Shown here: one piece after another, positions 5,012 through 8,019 of the stretch
How the letters are laid out: each line of letters begins with the position of its first letter
How positions within the stretch are numbered: the stretch's first letter is position 1
Source of the DNA: Chloroflexi bacterium RBG_16_64_32
GTDB lineage: Bacteria; Chloroflexota; Dehalococcoidia; SM23-28-2; RBG-16-64-32
NCBI GenBank assembly: GCA_001795235.1
Contig: MGNZ01000091.1
Location: 1-8,019, forward strand
Length of the DNA stretch: 8,019 nucleotides
Direction: 5' to 3'
The notes under the pieces: model-generated
The model's input: the letters and a program-made list of their open reading frames with translations, nothing else
Told to the model about the DNA's origin: nothing
Databases searched by the model: none
Translations under genes and position numbers: made by a program

Positions 5012-6076
5012 GTGGCCCATCCTCTCGTCTCCACAGACACCGCTCCCAAACCCACCGTCACCGAGGGCACCGCCGCCGGCTACCTGCGGCCGGCCATCGT
5101 TCTCGCCACCTCCCCCGGCATCTACATCGTCAACCCTGAGCCGGAACCCGTGACGACACCTGAGGCGGAGCCCACCCCCGAATCCGCTCCCGAGCCTACC
5201 CCTGAACCAACCCCCCAACCCACCCCAGAGCCGCAGCCCGCCTACATCGTATATACCGTGCAGCCGGGCGACACCGTCGCCTCCATCGCCAAGGCTTTCG
5301 GCATCAGTACGGATTACATTCTCTGGAATAACGGCGACCTCTACGAGGACCCGGATCTGCTCCTGGTGGGCCAGAATATTCAGGTTCCTACCGTCAACGG
5401 CCTCGTCTACAACGTCAAGCTGGGCGATACCCTGTCCGATATCGCCTCCTTCTACCAAATCGACGTCCAAAGCATCCTGGCCTTTGTGCCCAACCGTATC
5501 TCCTCCCCGGATACCGTTATTGAAGGCATGATGCTGGTTTTGCCCGGGGCGGCGCCTCCTCCTCCACCCATCCCCGCCGCCGTCACGGCGGTTGAGGCCA
5601 CTAACCCGGCTCAGACTCCGGCACCGAATCCTGTACCGGCTCCGGCTCCGCCGCCTCCGCCGCAACCCGAACCCGCGCCTCCTCCACCCTCCAGCGTAGG
5701 CTTTATCTGGCCGTTCAGCGGCCCTATCTCCTCTCCCTTCGGTGAGTACCGCGGCGGCAGCTCCTACCACACGGGGACCGATATCGATGGTTTTGGGCGC
5801 TACGGCGCTCCCGTCGTCGCCTCCGCCTCCGGCACGGTCGTCCTGGTCACCGGCCTCGATTGGGGTCTGGGCCAATACGTTGTCATCCGACACCCGGATG
5901 GCTCGGAGACTGTTTACGCCCACCTATCGGCCATTTACGTGACCCAGGGCCAGACCGTGGCCCAGGGCGAGCAGATCGGCGCCATAGGCTGCACCGGCTA
6001 CTGCACCGGCCCCCACCTCCACTTCGAGCTCTGGATCGGCGGAGCGCCGGTAGACCCGCTAGGGTACCTCCCGTAG
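5012..6076 (+). CDS. LysM-LysM-M23 peptidoglycan endopeptidase, membrane anchored
   Basis: Binds and probably cuts peptidoglycan peptides outside the cell. Coordinates run from the first canonical start (GTG, 5012), but the protein almost certainly begins upstream, because the membrane anchor is encoded in frame just before it. Numbering from 5012: a Pro/Glu/Thr linker (42-76), LysM 1 (about 78-125, YTVQPGDTVASIA), LysM 2 (131-178), a Pro-rich linker (180-228), and an M23 domain (231-350). The zinc ligands are His253 and Asp257 (HTGTD) and His337 in PHLHFE, with His304 and His335 as further active-site histidines, so the enzyme looks catalytically competent, unlike EnvC/NlpD-type regulators. 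Cys327 and Cys331 flank the active site. The SGNH gene follows after 19 nt (its ATG at 6096), likely the same transcript. Confidence 0.93.
   Translation: MAHPLVSTDTAPKPTVTEGTAAGYLRPAIVLATSPGIYIVNPEPEPVTTPEAEPTPESAPEPTPEPTPQPTPEPQPAYIVYTVQPGDTVASIAKAFGISTDYILWNNGDLYEDPDLLLVGQNIQVPTVNGLVYNVKLGDTLSDIASFYQIDVQSILAFVPNRISSPDTVIEGMMLVLPGAAPPPPPIPAAVTAVEATNPAQTPAPNPVPAPAPPPPPQPEPAPPPPSSVGFIWPFSGPISSPFGEYRGGSSYHTGTDIDGFGRYGAPVVASASGTVVLVTGLDWGLGQYVVIRHPDGSETVYAHLSAIYVTQGQTVAQGEQIGAIGCTGYCTGPHLHFELWIGGAPVDPLGYLP
5135..5239 (+). repeat. Pro-Glu-Thr low-complexity linker coding repeat
   Basis: Repeated codons for Pro-Glu-Pro-Thr units make a flexible extracellular linker between the membrane anchor and the first LysM domain. 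A second, Pro/Ala-only stretch at 5549-5695 separates LysM 2 from the M23 domain. Such linkers are typical spacers across the cell wall. Confidence 0.8.
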
Positions 6077-6095
6077 TATCTCTTTAACAGATTTG

Positions 6096-7085
6096 ATGCG
6101 AAGGCTGTTGCCGCTTTTGGCGGCTTTTCTATCTCTGGCCCTCCTGGCCCCGTCCGTTCCCGCCGGCGCCAAGGAGGCCCCCGCCTATGTCGCCATCGGT
6201 GACTCCATCGCCTTTGGTGTCGGCGCTGCTGCCCCCGGGGAAGGGGGATACGTGGCCCTCACCTACGATGCTCTGCGCAAGAGCGACCGCTACCGCCGCC
6301 GCGGTCTTGACCTCGTAAACCTGGGCGTCCCCGGCGCCACCAGCTCCGACCTCCTCCTCCCCGGCGGCCAGCTGGAGAGGGCGCTGAGCGAAATCAGCGA
6401 GCGCCAGGGAGACATCTCCTCCGCGGACGACAACGTGGAGATCATCACCATCAACATAGGCGGAAACGATGTCCTCGCCCTCGCCACGCCTGACTCGCCA
6501 TGCCTGGCCGATCCCCTCTCAACAGAATGCCTGGACCGATTCGAGGAGATGCGGGAGGCGCTGGAGGACAACTTGACGGAGGTGCTTCGACGGGTGCGAG
6601 GAGCCGCGCCCAAGGCTGACATTGTCGTGCTTGACCTTTATAGCCCCATATCGGGTAGAGGTGGCGCCCCCGACCTCATAGCGGACATCGCCGTCGGTCA
6701 GATCAACGCTGTCACGGAGCGAGTGACCTCCCAGTCGGAGCTGAACGCCAAGCTGGCCAGCGTCTATCCACTATTCCGCGGTCGCGCCAGTGTCTTCGTC
6801 GCCGCCGACAATATCCACCCCAATGACGCAGGTCACGCCCTGACGGCCGAGATTGTCTTGGCCGCGATCCAGGATCGCCAACCCAACCTCTCTGAGGAGC
6901 TGAGGACTCCCGTGGTGGTGGACGAAGGCGACCGCCCGCCCCTGGGCGAAGGGGGGCTGCTGCCGGTGGCTGATGCGGACGATGACGAATCCAGCCTGCC
7001 CCTCCTGCTTGCCATAGCCATACCGGCTTCCCTTCTGGGCGTGGCCGCTGTCGCAGCCGCCTACCTGGCTGCCCGCGGCCGCTAG
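6096..7085 (+). CDS. secreted, C-terminally membrane-anchored SGNH/GDSL hydrolase
   Basis: Likely esterase, lipase or deacetylase acting outside the cell; substrate unknown. The 329-residue product starts with a signal peptide (about 1-25, ending near AGA), followed by SGNH blocks: GDSIAFG with nucleophile Ser37, NLGVPGATSSD (76-86) with the block II Gly, GGND with Asn124, and DNIHPND with Asp238/His241. Cys136 and Cys145 probably form a loop disulfide. After an acidic stretch (about 285-300) a hydrophobic helix (301-325) ends in ARGR, a C-terminal anchor. ATG at 6096 is preferred over TTG at 6093. No ribosome binding site is visible before it, so translation may couple to the peptidase gene ending at 6076. 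Its stop shares CTAG (7082-7085) with the convergent gene. Confidence 0.92.
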   Translation: MRRLLPLLAAFLSLALLAPSVPAGAKEAPAYVAIGDSIAFGVGAAAPGEGGYVALTYDALRKSDRYRRRGLDLVNLGVPGATSSDLLLPGGQLERALSEISERQGDISSADDNVEIITINIGGNDVLALATPDSPCLADPLSTECLDRFEEMREALEDNLTEVLRRVRGAAPKADIVVLDLYSPISGRGGAPDLIADIAVGQINAVTERVTSQSELNAKLASVYPLFRGRASVFVAADNIHPNDAGHALTAEIVLAAIQDRQPNLSEELRTPVVVDEGDRPPLGEGGLLPVADADDDESSLPLLLAIAIPASLLGVAAVAAAYLAARGR

Positions 7086-7744
7086 CGCCCGGACGGGCGC
7101 CCGTCGGGGCGCCGGTAGTCCAGCAGCAAAACCTGCGTCTCGTGCGGCAGCGAGCTGCGGTTTACCGACAGCTTCGGTTGGGGCTCCAGGTCCTTGGCGC
7201 CCATCTCTTTGAGGAAGCGATCCAGGGGCGCCAGTTCGCCCTTGGAGACTTCTGTGCGGTAGTGCATGGGAACGACGATGGCGGGCTCGATAATGTTCAC
7301 CACCTCGGCCGCCGTGGCGCCGTCGATGGTGGTGTTCCCGCCCACAGGGATGAACAGCACGCCCACCCCGCTCAGCTCCTCTACCTGATCCGGTGTCGGG
7401 GTGTGTCCCAGGTCTCCCAGGTGGCAGACGCGCAAGTCCTCCATCTCCACCACGAAGGTGACGTTGGGTCCCCGATCGGCGCCCTTGCTCGCGTCGTGGT
7501 ACGTGCCCACGCCGGTCACGAATGCGCCGTGGATCTCGTACTCGCCGGGCCGCTCGATGAGAACCGGATGCCCCGCCACCGCCTTTACGTAGGAGTGGTT
7601 CTCGTGCGGATGGCTAACCGTGACGATGTCAGCCGTCGGTTTGCCGATCGTGTAGCCGCTGGCGGGCGGACAGGGATCGGTGACGACGGTGGCCTCACGG
7701 CCGCGAATGCGGAAGCAGGAGTGGCCCAGCCAGACTATCTCCAC
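7082..7744 (-). CDS. metallo-beta-lactamase-fold hydrolase, UlaG-like
   Basis: Predicted metal-dependent hydrolase of the UlaG/YqjP-like branch, cytoplasmic (no signal peptide), 220 residues, close to the usual length. Motifs: WLGHSCF near the N-terminus (5-11), Asp23 (motif 1), SHPHENH (44-50), His108 and Asp111 in CHLGDLGH, and His161 in PMHYRT. The second motif normally reads HxHxDH; here the Asp is Asn49 while His45, His47 and His50 remain. Substrate unknown. The start is GTG (complement of 7742-7744) with GAGGAG (complement of 7757-7762) 12 nt upstream. It lies 63 nt after the small membrane protein gene on the same strand, probably one transcript, and its 3' end overlaps the SGNH stop by 3 bp. 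Confidence 0.93.
   Translation of the reverse strand: MEIVWLGHSCFRIRGREATVVTDPCPPASGYTIGKPTADIVTVSHPHENHSYVKAVAGHPVLIERPGEYEIHGAFVTGVGTYHDASKGADRGPNVTFVVEMEDLRVCHLGDLGHTPTPDQVEELSGVGVLFIPVGGNTTIDGATAAEVVNIIEPAIVVPMHYRTEVSKGELAPLDRFLKEMGAKDLEPQPKLSVNRSSLPHETQVLLLDYRRPDGRPSGR
7085..7113. terminator. overlapping GC hairpins at the convergent gene ends
   Basis: Two mutually exclusive hairpins follow the SGNH stop: GCGCCC (7085-7090) / GGGCGC (7095-7100) with a 4-nt loop, and GGCGCCC (7096-7102) / GGGCGCC (7107-7113) with a 4-nt loop. Neither has a T-run on either strand, so intrinsic termination is doubtful. They may block read-through into the opposing gene or protect mRNA ends, perhaps together with Rho. 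The DNA also encodes the last residues of the minus-strand hydrolase. Confidence 0.4.
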
Positions 7745-7807
7745 GTGTTGGGCTTGCTCCTCGGGAACGCCGGGTCAGGGACCAAGGTACAGACAGGTTT
7801 GCTCGAT

Positions 7808-7945
7808 CTACTCTTCCTCTTCCTCAGGCGGGCTGCGGCGGCGCCAGAAGGTGATAGCGGCGATAGCTGCCCCAATCAGGGCCAGGAACGCCAGCTTCTT
7901 GCCCTTGCCGCCCTTTTTCTTCGGGGTATCTTCCTCTTCCGCCAT
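7808..7945 (-). CDS. 45-residue single-pass membrane protein, Lys-rich head and Glu tail
   Basis: Unknown function. The start is ATG (complement of 7943-7945) with AAAGGAG (complement of 7956-7962) 10 nt before it. A longer frame starting at 8017 is rejected because it would begin within the promoter. The protein has an acidic N-terminus (AEEED), a Lys/Gly stretch (9-17), one transmembrane helix (about 18-34, LAFLALIGAAIAAITFW), three Arg, and a C-terminal run of five Glu. The charges are arranged symmetrically around the helix. Similar tiny proteins are common in GC-rich Gram-positive-type genomes. It is the first gene of the unit with the metallo-hydrolase. Confidence 0.8.
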   Translation of the reverse strand: MAEEEDTPKKKGGKGKKLAFLALIGAAIAAITFWRRRSPPEEEEE

Positions 7946-7987
7946 AGCAGGTGAACTCCTTTGGACTTGGGGCGTTGGGTTGCGCTG

Positions 7988-8017
7988 AGTATAGCAAGCG
8001 CCGCTCCAGGGGGTCAA
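7988..8017 (-). promoter_or_regulatory. promoter of the small membrane protein/metallo-hydrolase unit
   Basis: On the minus strand TTGACC (complement of 8012-8017, five of six) is followed after 18 nt by TATACT (complement of 7988-7993, five of six). TGC directly before the -10 makes it an extended -10 promoter. About 40 nt of leader separate it from the ATG at 7945. Confidence 0.75.
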
Positions 8018-8019
8018 CA

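Noticed and set aside
4496..5923. Very long minus-strand open frame (475 codons) opposite rho and the LysM/M23 gene
   Set aside because: Gly/Arg/Asp-rich translation is the antisense of Pro-rich and high-GC coding sequence; the plus-strand proteins are clear, and this frame shows no domain.
7142..7954. 270-codon plus-strand frame opposite the metallo-hydrolase
   Set aside because: It mirrors the minus-strand hydrolase and small protein, which have recognisable motifs, promoter and ribosome binding sites; the plus-strand translation has none.

Overview
The window is high-GC bacterial chromosomal DNA with densely packed housekeeping and cell-envelope genes. It suggests a GC-rich, probably monoderm lineage, most likely Chloroflexota. 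The grounds are inference: the pyrG-transaldolase-rho order, a LysM/M23 endopeptidase with long Pro/Glu/Thr linkers, a membrane-anchored SGNH hydrolase, and a tiny Lys-rich/Glu-tailed membrane protein beside a UlaG-like metallo-hydrolase. There are no rRNAs, tRNAs, CRISPR arrays or insertion sequences.

Layout. Positions 1-176 hold a perfect 88-bp tandem duplication that carries the promoter, ribosome binding site and first codons of a gene leaving the window on the minus strand. Positions 177-350 form a divergent intergenic region with the pyrG promoter and a short, structured leader. A plus-strand block follows: pyrG (CTP synthase), a 4-bp-overlapping four-helix membrane protein (DUF2269-like), an FSA-type transaldolase, and rho. 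The order pyrG / membrane or unknown gene / transaldolase / rho is a compact version of the Bacillus subtilis pyrG-ywjG-fbaA-ywjH-murAB-ywjI-rho cluster. After rho a new promoter (about 4719-4748) drives a LysM/M23 endopeptidase whose N-terminus lacks an ordinary start codon, followed 19 nt later by a secreted SGNH hydrolase. These two act outside the membrane on the envelope. On the minus strand, from the right edge, a strong promoter (7988-8017) drives a 45-residue membrane protein and then a UlaG-like metallo-hydrolase. The last gene converges on the SGNH gene so tightly that both stop codons share one CTAG.

Most interesting points: (1) the pyrG leader begins GGGC just downstream of the -10 and has a C5/G5 hairpin touching the start codon, suggesting CTP sensing by transcript slippage, as in B. 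subtilis pyrG but perhaps acting on translation; (2) the LysM/M23 gene is open for 177-180 nt upstream of its first canonical start and encodes its membrane anchor there, implying an AUU start, a frameshift or a sequence error; (3) Rho differs from E. coli at three bicyclomycin-site positions; (4) the duplicated promoter/start at the left edge; (5) an Asp-to-Asn change in the metal motif of the metallo-hydrolase. I see no clearly new multi-gene system; the novelty is mainly regulatory.
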